Assembly: GCA_013359265.1 (NCBI GenBank) | Contig: JABWCD010000014.1 | Coordinates: 1 to 64,000 of the forward strand | DNA from: Candidatus Hydrogenedentota bacterium | GTDB taxonomy: Bacteria; Hydrogenedentota; Hydrogenedentia; Hydrogenedentales; SLHB01 | DNA: 64,000 bases | Direction: 5' to 3' | Part shown: positions 45,337 through 54,513 of the stretch, piece after piece | How positions within the stretch are numbered: the first letter of the stretch is position 1 | How the letters are laid out: every line of letters begins with the position of its first letter | The notes under the pieces: generated by a model | What the model was told of the DNA's origin: nothing | Database searches by the model: none | The model's input: only the letters and a program-made list of their open reading frames with translations | Translations under genes and position numbers: made by a program

Positions 45337-46719
45337 CTACCCAAGCGTTTTGAGAATTTGTCGCGCCCGTTTGATCGCCGCCTTCACCTGGCGCGGCGCC
45401 GTGCCCCCGATGTGGTCACGCCGACGCATGATTGTCAGCGGGTCAAGACAACGCGCGATGTCGCGGTCGAACTTCGGCGAGAACTTTCGGAACTCGTCGA
45501 GCGTAAGGTCCGGCAGGCGCTTGCCGTTCTTCGTGCTGTGCAAGACGATGCGTCCGACAATCCCGTGCGCTTCGCGGAACGGCACCCCTTTTTCGACGAG
45601 ATAATCCGCGACGTCCGTGGCTTCGAGAAAGCCCTCGCGGGCGGCGTCGCGCATGGCGTCCGTTTTGAACGCGATCGACGGCATCATTGCGGTGACCACG
45701 CGGAGGCACAATTGGAGCGTGTCTGACGCGTCGAACACGGGTTCCTTGTCCTCCTGCATGTCGCGGTTGTACGTCAGCGGCAGGCCCTTCATCAGAGTGA
45801 GGAGCGATGTCAGGTCGCCGTACACCCGGCCCGTTTTCCCGCGCACCAGTTCCGCCACATCCGGGTTTTTCTTTTGCGGCATGATGCTCGATCCGGTCGT
45901 GTAGGCGTCGCCGATCTCGATGAAGCCGTACCCGGGCGTGGACCACAGGATGAGTTCCTCGCACAGCCGCGACAGGTGCATCATCGCGATCGACGCGTTC
46001 GCGCAAAACTCGATGAGGTAGTCGCGGTCCGATACTGCGTCCATGCTGTTACCGGCGATGGCGTCGAAACCAAGTTCCTCCGCCACGGCAAAGCGATCGA
46101 TCGCGTGCGGCGTGCCAGCCAGCGCGGCGGAGCCGAGCGGCATGATGTTCACGCGCGTGCGGAGTTCGATGAAGCGGATTCGGTCGCGATGGAACATCTC
46201 GAAATACGCCAGCATGTGGTGCGCGAGCGACACCGGCTGCGCGTGCTGCAGGTGTGTGCAACCCGGCAGGATTGTTTCCACGTGCGCTTCCGCGACGCGC
46301 AGGAACGCCTCCTGCAGGTGCGCAAGCTGGTGGTCTATGGCGTCAATCTGGTCGCGCGCCCAGAGCCGGACATCCGTAGCAATCTGATCGTTCCGGCTCC
46401 GCGCCGTGTGCAGGCGCTTGCCCGCGTCGCCGATACGCTTTACCAAGGCCGATTCGATATTCGTATGAACGTCCTCGAGTGCCGGGTCAAACGCGAATTT
46501 GCCCGCGTCGACGTCCTTCGCGATCGCGGTCAGGCCCGAGATGATTTTCCTGCTGTCCGATTTGGAAATGATTCCCTGTGCGCCCAACATGCGTGCGTGC
46601 GCGATACTCGCGCGGATGTCCCACGGCGCGAGCCGCGCGTCGAACGACACGGACTGACCCAGTGCCTCGACCAATGCGTCTGTCTTCCCCTCGAACCGTC
46701 CGCCCCATTGTTTCGCCAT
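45337..46719 (-). CDS. argH: Argininosuccinate lyase
   Basis: 460 residues, full length. It splits argininosuccinate into arginine and fumarate, the last step of arginine synthesis. The fumarase-superfamily signature GSSIMPQKKNPD is intact. MAKQWGGRF at the N-terminus and HTARSRNDQIATD are typical. It is the last of the arg genes in transcription order, separated from argG by a small zinc-ribbon gene and a short hexamer-repeat stretch. Confidence 0.97.
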   Translation of the reverse strand: MAKQWGGRFEGKTDALVEALGQSVSFDARLAPWDIRASIAHARMLGAQGIISKSDSRKIISGLTAIAKDVDAGKFAFDPALEDVHTNIESALVKRIGDAGKRLHTARSRNDQIATDVRLWARDQIDAIDHQLAHLQEAFLRVAEAHVETILPGCTHLQHAQPVSLAHHMLAYFEMFHRDRIRFIELRTRVNIMPLGSAALAGTPHAIDRFAVAEELGFDAIAGNSMDAVSDRDYLIEFCANASIAMMHLSRLCEELILWSTPGYGFIEIGDAYTTGSSIMPQKKNPDVAELVRGKTGRVYGDLTSLLTLMKGLPLTYNRDMQEDKEPVFDASDTLQLCLRVVTAMMPSIAFKTDAMRDAAREGFLEATDVADYLVEKGVPFREAHGIVGRIVLHSTKNGKRLPDLTLDEFRKFSPKFDRDIARCLDPLTIMRRRDHIGGTAPRQVKAAIKRARQILKTLG

Positions 46720-46754
46720 ATATCGCTACTTTCCCGGGCATGAAATACGGACGA

Positions 46755-46797
46755 ACCAAACTCGTGCCCGTAATCGTGCTCGTAATCGGTTATTCGA
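46755..46797. repeat. Hexamer-like repeat tract (GTAATCGTGCTC...)
   Basis: The sequence CTCGTGCCCGTAATCGTGCT continues with CGTAATCG. It is the reverse complement of the ATTACG/GAGCACG tracts at 34672, 35146, 35627 and 48426. It lies between argH and the zinc-ribbon gene. Confidence 0.6.
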
Positions 46798-46827
46798 GCT
46801 CTAGTTTCCGCGGTCCGCGGCCCGACG

Positions 46828-47133
46828 TTATGCCGCGCTACGCCACAGCAAGTACGCGATCCACGCGAACAATGCCAGGCAAAACGCGAGCCGTACGACC
46901 TTCCACAACGGCGTGCTGCGCGCCAGCTTCTCGTAACACGTATCGCACCACGCGCCCGTGACCGGCGCGTGCGGATGCGCCCGCGTGTGGCCAGGCTGTC
47001 CACAAATCCCGCAGGTACCACAATAGCCGCGCGGGATTCCCTGCCGTTCGAAGTGTTCCGGCTTTGTTTCCCACATGAAGCAATAGCACGCTTGGCATTG
47101 TCGCCCAGCCGCGCCATTGGTTTCATGCGCCAT
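46828..47133 (-). CDS. Small zinc-ribbon protein with C-terminal membrane helix
   Basis: 101 residues. Several Cys pairs suggest zinc binding: CQACYC, CGTCGICG and WCDTCYEK, with His between. A single C-terminal helix (VVRLAFCLALFAWIAYLLW) would anchor it with the zinc part in the cytoplasm. It lies between argG and argH, in the same direction, seven bases after argG. No family name can be assigned, and its link to arginine synthesis may be positional only. Confidence 0.7.
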   Translation of the reverse strand: MAHETNGAAGRQCQACYCFMWETKPEHFERQGIPRGYCGTCGICGQPGHTRAHPHAPVTGAWCDTCYEKLARSTPLWKVVRLAFCLALFAWIAYLLWRSAA

Positions 47134-47139
47134 CGCGTG

Positions 47140-48354
<1,215 letters not shown>

Positions 48355-48416
48355 TAACGTGTTCCTTGTCGTTCCAGTTGCTCTAAAGGTTCGTGCTTGT
48401 TGCCCGTGAATCGATG

Positions 48417-48456
48417 CACGAGACTCGATTACGAATGACGAGCACGAGCACGAGTG
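48417..48456. repeat. Hexamer-like repeat tract (GATTACGAATGACGAGCACGAG)
   Basis: GATTACGAATGACGAGCACG and a further GAGCACGAG match the tracts at 34672, 35146 and 35627 in the same orientation and 46755 in reverse. It lies between the yfiT-like gene and argG. Confidence 0.6.
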
Positions 48457-48473
48457 AGTTCAAATTCTTGTAT

Positions 48474-48998
48474 CTACCAACCCATCCGCTCGCGCAGATG
48501 TGTGATGTGCGCGAGGTGATGTTTACAGTGCCACGCGTACAACGCGGCCGTCTCGTCGAGCGGAACAATGCCGCGTTCGGGATGATGAAACGTGCGCTGC
48601 CACTGCTCGAGCGTCATCGCGCGCATGCACATGACCCAGCGCTCATGCACGCATTTCAAGAGGCAGAGCGAGACTTCCACGTCCGCGCTCTTCCCGTCTT
48701 CAAGTTCCGCCCATCGATCTTCCGCATACGGTTTAATCGTTGGGTTGTCCTCCGTCAACGCGAGCTTGTATCGAATGTAGCTGTTCATATGGCTGTCGGC
48801 CATGTGATGAATCACTTGACGGACCGTCCAGCCACCGTCCCTGTAGGGCGTATCCAATTGCGCGTCCGACAAGCCGGCGGCGGCCGCGCGAAACTCCGCG
48901 GGTGCGTTTTCGATAATCTCGATGAACCCGTTCAGTGTGTCCGGCGTCATGTCGCCTTCGAGCGAGAAAGGCCCGATGGGAAACCGCGGATCGCTCAT
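48474..48998 (-). CDS. YfiT/DinB-family putative metal-dependent hydrolase
   Basis: 174 residues of the DinB-like four-helix family, YfiT branch. The three metal-binding His are expected in VIHHMADSHMNSYIRYKLAL and at the C-terminal AWHCKHHLAHITHL; both motifs are present. Related Bacillus proteins act as thiol-dependent (bacillithiol) transferases. The opening FPIGPF is typical. Its ATG overlaps the argF stop (ATGA), so it is translated with the arginine genes, an unusual partnership. Confidence 0.88.
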   Translation of the reverse strand: MSDPRFPIGPFSLEGDMTPDTLNGFIEIIENAPAEFRAAAAGLSDAQLDTPYRDGGWTVRQVIHHMADSHMNSYIRYKLALTEDNPTIKPYAEDRWAELEDGKSADVEVSLCLLKCVHERWVMCMRAMTLEQWQRTFHHPERGIVPLDETAALYAWHCKHHLAHITHLRERMGW

Positions 48999-49927
48999 GA
49001 CCTTTCTCCGGCGTTGTTTTGGATGAGCTGCACGAGAATCGCCTTCTGCGCGTGCAGCCGGTTCTCCGCTTCGTCGAACACGATCGACTGCGGGCCGTCC
49101 ATCACGTCGTCGGTCACTTCAAACCCGCGTTTTGCCGGCAGGCAGTGCAGGAACAGCGCGTCCTTTTTTGCGAGCGACATCAGCTTCGCGTTCACCTGGA
49201 AGGGGGCGAAAATCTTTTTGCGTTTGCTGCTCTCGTCTTCCTGGCCCATGCTCGCCCACACGTCGGTATAGACGGCATCGGCGTCTTTCAATCCGGCTTC
49301 GATGTCTTGCGTTACTTCGATTTCGCCCTTCGCCTCGCGCTGCGCGAACGCGAGAATCTCGGGATCGGGTTCGTAGCCCTTCGGGCACACGACAGTTACA
49401 TTAAGCGGAACGCGCGCCGCAAAATTGAGCCACGAGGCGCACACGTTGTTTCCGTCGCCCACGAAGGCCAGCTTCAAGCTGCCCAGGTTGCCGCGGTGCT
49501 CGCGCAGCGTTTGCGCGTCCGCCACCACCTGGCAGGGGTGCAACTTGTCCGTCAACGCGTTGACCACGGGCACGCGCGCGTACCGGGCGAGATCGACAAC
49601 CGCTTCGTGGCTGAACGTCCTCGCAATGATTCCGTCTACCCAGCGTTCGAGATTGCGCGCAACGTCAGGCACGGATTCGCGCTCACCCAGCCGAATCTGC
49701 CCCGACTCGAGGACGATTCCATGACCGCCGAGTTGAAAGATTCCCGTTTCAAAGGTCACCCGCGTGCGCAGGCTCGGTTTTTCGAAGATGAGCGCGAACG
49801 TTTTCCCTTCGAGCGGACGCGACACCTTTCCTGCGCGCAGTTCGCGTTTCAGCCGGTCTGCCAGATCGATCAGACCGAGAATCTCGTCGGTCGAGAGGTC
49901 CGCAAGCGAGATGAAATCCAGGAACAT
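48995..49927 (-). CDS. argF: Ornithine carbamoyltransferase
   Basis: 310 residues. It makes citrulline from ornithine and carbamoyl phosphate. Carbamoyl-phosphate binding motif KPSLRTRVTFE, HPCQVVAD and the ornithine-binding HCLPAKRG are intact. The ATG at 49927 overlaps the argD stop (ATGA), which fixes the start. A longer open frame upstream is antisense-like read-through inside argD and was not used. Confidence 0.96.
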   Translation of the reverse strand: MFLDFISLADLSTDEILGLIDLADRLKRELRAGKVSRPLEGKTFALIFEKPSLRTRVTFETGIFQLGGHGIVLESGQIRLGERESVPDVARNLERWVDGIIARTFSHEAVVDLARYARVPVVNALTDKLHPCQVVADAQTLREHRGNLGSLKLAFVGDGNNVCASWLNFAARVPLNVTVVCPKGYEPDPEILAFAQREAKGEIEVTQDIEAGLKDADAVYTDVWASMGQEDESSKRKKIFAPFQVNAKLMSLAKKDALFLHCLPAKRGFEVTDDVMDGPQSIVFDEAENRLHAQKAILVQLIQNNAGERS

Positions 49928-51114
49928 CAGTTTGCTCCAAGCACCCGGTCGAGTGTTGCGACGACGTGTTCGACCTGTTCCTTCGTTACGATTAGCGGCG
50001 GCACAAACCGCAACACGTTGAGTCCCGCAGGCCCGCACACAACCCGCGCATCGAGCATCTTCGCAACGACCGGCGCAACGGCGTTCTTCAATTCCACACC
50101 GATCATCAAGCCCTTGCCGCGTACCTCCACGATGGAATCGTGCTTCGCCTTCAGCCCGTTCAATTTGTCCATGAAATACGCGCCGGTCTGTTTGACGCGA
50201 TCGAGAAAACCGGGCTCGAGCATGGCTTCTACAGTCGCTTTTGCCGCCGCGGTGCACACGGGATTCCCGCCAAAGGTCGACGCGTGCGACCCGACGCTGA
50301 ACCCGGAAGCGACTTTCTCGGTACACCCCATCGCGCCAATCGGCATGCCGTTCGCGAGCGCCTTCGCCAGCGCGACGATGTCCGGCGTCACGCCGTACTG
50401 TTCGTGGGCGAAGAGCGTGCCCGTGCGGCCCATGCCGCACTGGATTTCGTCGAAGATCAATAACACGTTCCGCGCGTCGCACAGGGCGCGCACGCTTTTC
50501 AGGTATTCGGTGTCCGCTACGCGAATGCCGCCTTCGCCCTGCACGGGCTCCAACAAAACGGCCCCAACCTCGGGGGTCAGGGCCTTCATGAGTTCGGCGT
50601 GGTCGTTGAACGGTACGTGTACGATTCCCGGCAGCATCGGCGCGAAGCCTTCGTGATACTTCGGCTGCCCCGTTGCTGTAATCGCCGCCATCGTCCGCCC
50701 GTGAAACGACTGTTGCATCGATACAATCACCGGCTTTGGCGTGCCCTGCTGCGCCCAATACCGCCGCGCCAACTTGATTGCCGCTTCGATCGCCGTCGCA
50801 CCGCAATTGCTGAAGAACCATTTATCGGCGAAGGAATGTTTGCAGAGGAGGGAGGCGAGTTCGGCGCAGGGCTGGGTGAGGTAGAGGTTTGAGACGTGGA
50901 CGAGGGTGGCGGCTTGTTGGGTGATGGCGGCGGTTACCTTCGGATGACAGTGCCCGAGCGCCGCCACGGCGATTCCCCCGAAGAAATCGAGGTACTCGTT
51001 GCCTTCTGCGTCCCACAGCTTCGTGCCTTCGCCCCGCACAAATGCGATCGACCGCGAACCGTACGTGTTAATGATGTGCGCTTCGGTGAGCGACTTGATC
51101 TCGTCCGTTTTCAT
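49927..51114 (-). CDS. argD: Acetylornithine aminotransferase
   Basis: 395 residues, a class III pyridoxal-phosphate aminotransferase. It converts N-acetylglutamate semialdehyde to N-acetylornithine. Features: FFSNCGATAIEAAIKLAR for cofactor phosphate binding, LLIFDEIQCGMGRTG with the cofactor Asp, and the Schiff-base Lys in DIVALAKALANGMPIGA. It is the first arg gene of the cluster in transcription order. argB, argC and argJ are not in the window. Confidence 0.95.
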   Translation of the reverse strand: MKTDEIKSLTEAHIINTYGSRSIAFVRGEGTKLWDAEGNEYLDFFGGIAVAALGHCHPKVTAAITQQAATLVHVSNLYLTQPCAELASLLCKHSFADKWFFSNCGATAIEAAIKLARRYWAQQGTPKPVIVSMQQSFHGRTMAAITATGQPKYHEGFAPMLPGIVHVPFNDHAELMKALTPEVGAVLLEPVQGEGGIRVADTEYLKSVRALCDARNVLLIFDEIQCGMGRTGTLFAHEQYGVTPDIVALAKALANGMPIGAMGCTEKVASGFSVGSHASTFGGNPVCTAAAKATVEAMLEPGFLDRVKQTGAYFMDKLNGLKAKHDSIVEVRGKGLMIGVELKNAVAPVVAKMLDARVVCGPAGLNVLRFVPPLIVTKEQVEHVVATLDRVLGAN

Positions 51115-51261
51115 ATCGACCCTCCCGGCGGATGCCCCGCGTTGGCAACTCTATATGCCAACTGTGCGTCTTATGCGTACCCCCGCCGGCCCATTCGCCA
51201 CCCTGAAAACAATTCGAGCGCGTTCCGCGCGAACGCGCCCGCCATCACGCCGAAGCGTGTA

Positions 51262-51597
51262 TCAGTCCTTTTTCTTTGCCGTCGACTTTTCCGCCGCTGG
51301 CGTAGACTTCGATTCGCCCTTCGACTCGGACTTTCCTTCGGACTTGCCCTCGGACTTGCCCTCGGCCTTTGCCGCGGTGTCGCCCTTGCCGTTTCCGCCC
51401 GAGTTCTTATAGTCCGTCTGGTAGAAGCCCGAACCCTTGAAAATGATTCCCGCGCCCGTGCCCAGCAGCTTCTTCATTTTTCCGCTGCCGCACGAGGCGC
51501 ATTTCACCCTTGGTTTCGCCGACATTGCATGGAAGACATCGGTCGGCTCGTGGCAAACCTGGCACTGGTAGGTGTAGGTTGGCATGGTTAGATTCAT
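51262..51597 (-). CDS. FmdB-family zinc-ribbon protein with charged repeat tail
   Basis: 111 residues. The N-terminal ~45 residues are the FmdB/CxxC regulatory zinc ribbon: MPTYTYQCQVCHEPTD, then CASCGSG. A GSGFYQTDYK motif follows, as in this family. The last ~45 residues are a Lys/Glu/Ser/Gly repeat (EGKSEGKSEGKSE). A start four codons upstream of MPTY is chosen because AAGGA lies six bases before it; the family usually begins at MPTY (51585). The function in the cell is unsettled. It lies 147 bases before argD on the same strand. Confidence 0.85.
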   Translation of the reverse strand: MNLTMPTYTYQCQVCHEPTDVFHAMSAKPRVKCASCGSGKMKKLLGTGAGIIFKGSGFYQTDYKNSGGNGKGDTAAKAEGKSEGKSEGKSESKGESKSTPAAEKSTAKKKD

Positions 51598-51778
51598 CCA
51601 ATTCCTTACAGAAAACCCGGATTCCAGTAAACGGCAAACTATACCAATACCCCCGAAAAATTGCAAAAGAAGCGCGCCGCAACGCGCCGCCGCCACCGGA
51701 CCGATCGAGGCCCGGATGGGGTATCGTGTGTGCCGCTTTGCGCCAAAAAGAACTTGTATCTGCTGCAAATAATTCCCT

Positions 51779-51806
51779 TTGCGCGAAGCACGCCAGACCG
51801 TATAAT
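51779..51806 (+). promoter_or_regulatory. Possible sigma-70 promoter of the small-peptide array
   Basis: A perfect TATAAT (51801-51806) lies 16 bases after a weak TTGCGC -35. Transcription from about 51813 would give a ~75-base leader to the first peptide gene. The weak -35 suggests an activator or modest strength. Confidence 0.45.
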
Positions 51807-51887
51807 CCATCCGGTGCATGGCAAATCGGTGTGGCAAGGGTTGCCGGTGACTTTCCATGTTGCACCACAGGTAAAGGAGACGTATCG

Positions 51888-52037
51888 ATGCGCAGAATCA
51901 AGCAGTCAAAATGGGTGTGGTACTTCATCGTTGCCGCGGTCACGTGCGGACTGTTGGCGCCGACCATGTTCGCGAACGCGGCAGTCGAGTTGGAGCGTTA
52001 CCGTTGTCCGATCCCCGCAACCGGTGACGTGCTTTAG
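51888..52037 (+). CDS. Small exported peptide precursor 1 of 5
   Basis: 49 residues: basic start RRIKQSK, then WVWY, eight hydrophobic residues, GLLAP, and a signal-peptidase-like FANA. The released part would be about 18 residues (AVELERYRCPIPATGDVL) with one Cys. AAAGGAG lies eight bases before the ATG. It is the first of five tandem paralogues, too short for most gene callers. All share the ungapped pattern W-x-W-Y-x8-G-L-[FL]-[AV]-P-x4-A-x-[AG]. No known family was recognised. Confidence 0.78.
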   Translation: MRRIKQSKWVWYFIVAAVTCGLLAPTMFANAAVELERYRCPIPATGDVL

Positions 52038-52046
52038 TCACGGGTG

Positions 52047-52065
52047 ATGGGAGGTCGAATCCCAT
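52047..52065 (+). promoter_or_regulatory. Small hairpin over the ribosome site of peptide 2
   Basis: ATGGGA and TCCCAT pair around the loop GGTCGAA. The stem and loop take in the GGGAGGT ribosome site and the first two bases of the start codon at 52064. It could temper translation of peptide 2. It also resembles a tRNA T-arm, but no tRNA is present. Confidence 0.4.
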
Positions 52066-52219
52066 GAAGTCGCGCCGGTTCAAGAATTGGGTTTGGTACG
52101 CCGTGGCGGCCGGTATCGTCACCGGGCTGTTCGTTCCGCCGATGATCGCCACCGCATTAGACGCAGAGCAGCGCGTCCGTTGTCCGATTCCGGCGCAGGG
52201 CGACGTTCTGGGGCTGTAA
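52064..52219 (+). CDS. Small exported peptide precursor 2 of 5
   Basis: 51 residues, closest to precursor 1. It has a basic start KSRRFKN, then WVWY, GLFVP and the cleavage-like IATA. The mature tail would be LDAEQRVRCPIPAQGDVLGL. The RCPIPAxGDVL ending is shared with precursor 1, so the two are recent duplicates or under the same constraint. GGGAGGT precedes the ATG inside a small hairpin. The gap from precursor 1 is 26 bases. Confidence 0.78.
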   Translation: MKSRRFKNWVWYAVAAGIVTGLFVPPMIATALDAEQRVRCPIPAQGDVLGL

Positions 52220-52273
52220 TCGGGTCGATTCACAACGGTCGTTTTGTCACGACAAGTGAAAGAAAGGAAGCGC

Positions 52274-52405
52274 ATGCGCAAGTGGATGTGGTACACGCTG
52301 ATTGTTGCCGTTGTCTGTGGCTTGTTTGCCCCAACGGTCGTTGCCAACGGAGATGACCTCGCCAAGCACCACACCGAGGGATGCGCAGCGCCTGCGCCGG
52401 AGTAG
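52274..52405 (+). CDS. Small exported peptide precursor 3 of 5
   Basis: 43 residues, the shortest and most divergent of the set. It has MRKWMWY, eight hydrophobic residues, GLFAP and the cleavage-like VVANG. The tail DDLAKHHTEGCAAPAPE still has a single C-terminal-half Cys but lacks Arg-Cys-Pro. A GAAAGAAAGGAAG-type site precedes the ATG. The array membership rests on the ungapped WxWYx8GLFAP block. Confidence 0.72.
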   Translation: MRKWMWYTLIVAVVCGLFAPTVVANGDDLAKHHTEGCAAPAPE

Positions 52406-52454
52406 TGAGCGCCGAAGGGAGGCGCGCTGGACAAACGTCGGGGAGGAACCATAT

Positions 52455-52592
52455 ATGCACAAGTCGAGATTGATTTGGTACGCAGTAGTCCTTGCAGTAG
52501 TCGTGGGCCTGTTTGCGCCAACGACGTTTGCGAATGCCGGCATCGAGGCAAAACCAGTACTGCGATGCCCGGTTATCATCGCTGAACGATAA
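52455..52592 (+). CDS. Small exported peptide precursor 4 of 5
   Basis: 45 residues: MHKSRLIWY (first Trp replaced by Leu), AVVLAVVV, GLFAP and the cleavage-like FANA. The mature part would be GIEAKPVLRCPVIIAER with an Arg-Cys-Pro motif. GGGGAGGAA lies seven bases upstream of the ATG. A longer frame back to 52302 overlaps precursor 3 and lacks family similarity. Confidence 0.76.
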   Translation: MHKSRLIWYAVVLAVVVGLFAPTTFANAGIEAKPVLRCPVIIAER

Positions 52593-52625
52593 TCGGCGAC
52601 AGGGGTCGCCAGGGAGAACAGCGCA

Positions 52626-52772
52626 ATGCGCACTAAATGGACAAACCGCTGGGTATGGTATGGACTTCTGATAGCGATCGTTGCCGGGCTGTTCGCGCCC
52701 GCGATGATCGCTTCGGCGGGCCCGGTCGAGCTCGAGGAGCCCTCCCGTTGCGTGGTTCCGATCCGCCGATAA
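52626..52772 (+). CDS. Small exported peptide precursor 5 of 5
   Basis: 48 residues: MRTKWTNRWVWY, GLLIAIVA, GLFAP and the cleavage-like IASA. The mature part would be GPVELEEPSRCVVPIRR, with one Cys and a basic end. AGGGAGAA precedes the ATG. It is the last of the array, 91 bases before the Lgt-family gene in the same direction, so the six genes may form one transcript. Confidence 0.76.
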   Translation: MRTKWTNRWVWYGLLIAIVAGLFAPAMIASAGPVELEEPSRCVVPIRR

Positions 52773-52863
52773 GCACGGGTTAAAGCAACCGAATTCGCCC
52801 GCGCCCCGTTCGCCCAATTGGGCACGCGGGGCGCACGTCTTCTGACGGCGGCTACCTGGATCA

Positions 52864-53817
52864 ATGCGGCCATTTCTGTTTCAGATTGGCGACTACTTTG
52901 TCGCGTCGTATTCGGCGATGATGTTTCTCGCCGTGCTCGCGGCCGCGGCGACGGCGATATTTCGCGTCAGACGCGCGTCGCTCGATGGTGCTACGTTGGC
53001 GAAGGGTATGCTCATAGCCATCGTCACCGGCTGGTTGTTCGGCCGCGTTGGCCTCTGGCTCGACGGCACCGCACGCGACGCGGGCCTGCGCATTCTGTCG
53101 CCCACCTACGCGGCGCCGGGCTCTCTCACGTATTTCCTGCTCGGCGTGTGTGCCGGCCTGCTGATCTTCGCGGCGATTATCGGCAGAACGGCATGGAACT
53201 ACTTCGACGCGCTTGCGCCCTCGACGTTCGTAGCGCTTGCGTTCGCCAAAATCGGTTGCCTGTTTGGCGGGTGCTGCGCGGGGTCCCTGTGCCCATCGGC
53301 GCTGGGCATCACGTATCCCTACGGTACGCCGGCGTACGAACACCAGTACCGCGCTGGCAAGCTTGCTGTGCCCGACAATCTGCTCCGTCCGGGCGAGCAC
53401 AAAGACGATTCGCCGTTCTGGGGTGAACTGCAGGTCATTTCGCTTCAGCCGGAATTTCTGGCTAGACGTGTCGAGTCTGCCGGATTGCCCGGGGACTCCG
53501 CGCCACGAATCCTCGAAGGCGCATCGAGCCATCGTTCCCTGCCGGTTTGGCCCGTGCCTATTGCGGTCAGCGTGACGTCGCTTGCACTCTGGATGGCAGC
53601 GGAACGTGTGTACCGCGCATCGCAACGGCCCGGCACGACCGTCGCCTTTGTGTTCGCGGGCTACGGACTGCTTCGTCTCACGTTCGACTGGTTCATCGCG
53701 CAACGCGGTTCTACTCATTTTGGCATGACGGTTGCGCAATGGGTAGGCGTTTGCGCGTTGGCGCTCGGCGCCGCTGTCTACGCGCGGCGAGCGAAACCCG
53801 CGCCGCCAGAGCATTGA
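52864..53817 (+). CDS. Divergent prolipoprotein diacylglyceryl transferase (Lgt)-family membrane protein
   Basis: 317 residues with about seven membrane helices. The family fold shows in the N-terminal PFLFQIGDYFVASYSAMMFL, the central ALAFAKIGCLFGGCCAGSLCP, and YGLLRLTFDWF near the end. True Lgt has GRxGNFxNGE or GRIGCFLNGCCYG at the centre, with catalytic Arg and Asn. Here these are Lys and Gly, so standard lipoprotein modification is doubtful. A ~90-residue insert (HQYRAGKLAVPDNLLRPGEH onward) lies in the second half. The ATG at 52864 has only a weak ribosome site. It follows five Cys-containing peptide genes, which are candidate substrates by inference only. Confidence 0.78.
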   Translation: MRPFLFQIGDYFVASYSAMMFLAVLAAAATAIFRVRRASLDGATLAKGMLIAIVTGWLFGRVGLWLDGTARDAGLRILSPTYAAPGSLTYFLLGVCAGLLIFAAIIGRTAWNYFDALAPSTFVALAFAKIGCLFGGCCAGSLCPSALGITYPYGTPAYEHQYRAGKLAVPDNLLRPGEHKDDSPFWGELQVISLQPEFLARRVESAGLPGDSAPRILEGASSHRSLPVWPVPIAVSVTSLALWMAAERVYRASQRPGTTVAFVFAGYGLLRLTFDWFIAQRGSTHFGMTVAQWVGVCALALGAAVYARRAKPAPPEH

Positions 53818-53851
53818 CACCACGCGCCGCGCCGCGCCACTATCATTCCCC

Positions 53852-54487
53852 GTGGAACCGACCGCACAGCTCTCGAACATTCCGCCATTGACCGAAAACG
53901 GCGCGGTGGCCATCGCCATCTTTGTGGGAACGCTGTATTGTTTCCTCGGATACCGCACGCTCAAGGTCATTATTTGCCTGACAGGATTCATTCTCGCCGG
54001 CGGAATGGCGGCGACGCTCGGCGCGTACTTCGGCCAGGGCAACTACTGGATTGCCGTGGCGGCGGGCTTGATCGGCGGGCTGTGCGGCGCGGCGGCGCTC
54101 ATCTTTCTGTTCAAACTCGGACTGTTCATGCTCGGCATGCTCGCCACGGCGCTTGTCGCGCACATGCTGCTATTGGGCCGGCCCGAGTCCTGGATCGTTT
54201 TCGCCGTGCTCGGTGCGGGAGTCCTGGGTGGTTTGCTCGCCGTCGCGCTCGAGAAGTTCATCGTGATCCTCGCGACGGCCGCGATCGGCGCGTGGTTCAC
54301 CGTATGCGGATTGGGTTATTTCCTAATCGGTCCGAAGTTTCTCGATATCATGCAGGAGCCGCTCGAACTCGGCCGTGACCGAACGGTTGTCGCCGCGTGC
54401 TGGGCCACAGTTGCGATCGCCGGCGCGCTTGCGCAATTCGCCACGAACCGCGTCAAGCGGGAGGTTGTGGTCAAAGACGCAGGGTAA
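53852..54487 (+). CDS. DUF4203-like polytopic membrane protein
   Basis: 211 residues with about seven hydrophobic helices. It begins VAIAIFVGTLYCFLGYRTLKVIICLTGFILAG, whose FLGYRTLKV pattern is typical of DUF4203/TMEM198-type proteins. Glycine zippers are common in the helices. GTG start. It follows the Lgt-like gene by 34 bases in the same direction and may be co-transcribed. The function is unknown. Confidence 0.72.
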   Translation: MEPTAQLSNIPPLTENGAVAIAIFVGTLYCFLGYRTLKVIICLTGFILAGGMAATLGAYFGQGNYWIAVAAGLIGGLCGAAALIFLFKLGLFMLGMLATALVAHMLLLGRPESWIVFAVLGAGVLGGLLAVALEKFIVILATAAIGAWFTVCGLGYFLIGPKFLDIMQEPLELGRDRTVVAACWATVAIAGALAQFATNRVKREVVVKDAG

Positions 54488-54513
54488 CGCGCTCGATAAC
54501 GGCGCTTCCTGCG

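Noticed and set aside
52047-52065. tRNA T-arm-like sequence GGTCGAATCC
   Set aside because: No acceptor, D or anticodon arms fit around it; it is the ribosome-site hairpin of peptide 2.
51888-52772. Micro-peptides as ordinary lipoproteins
   Set aside because: None has a lipobox: the single Cys lies 9-13 residues after the predicted signal-peptidase-I site, not at the cleavage point.
52864-53817. Housekeeping lgt
   Set aside because: The central signature lacks the catalytic Arg and Asn, and the protein has a large insert; only family membership is supported.
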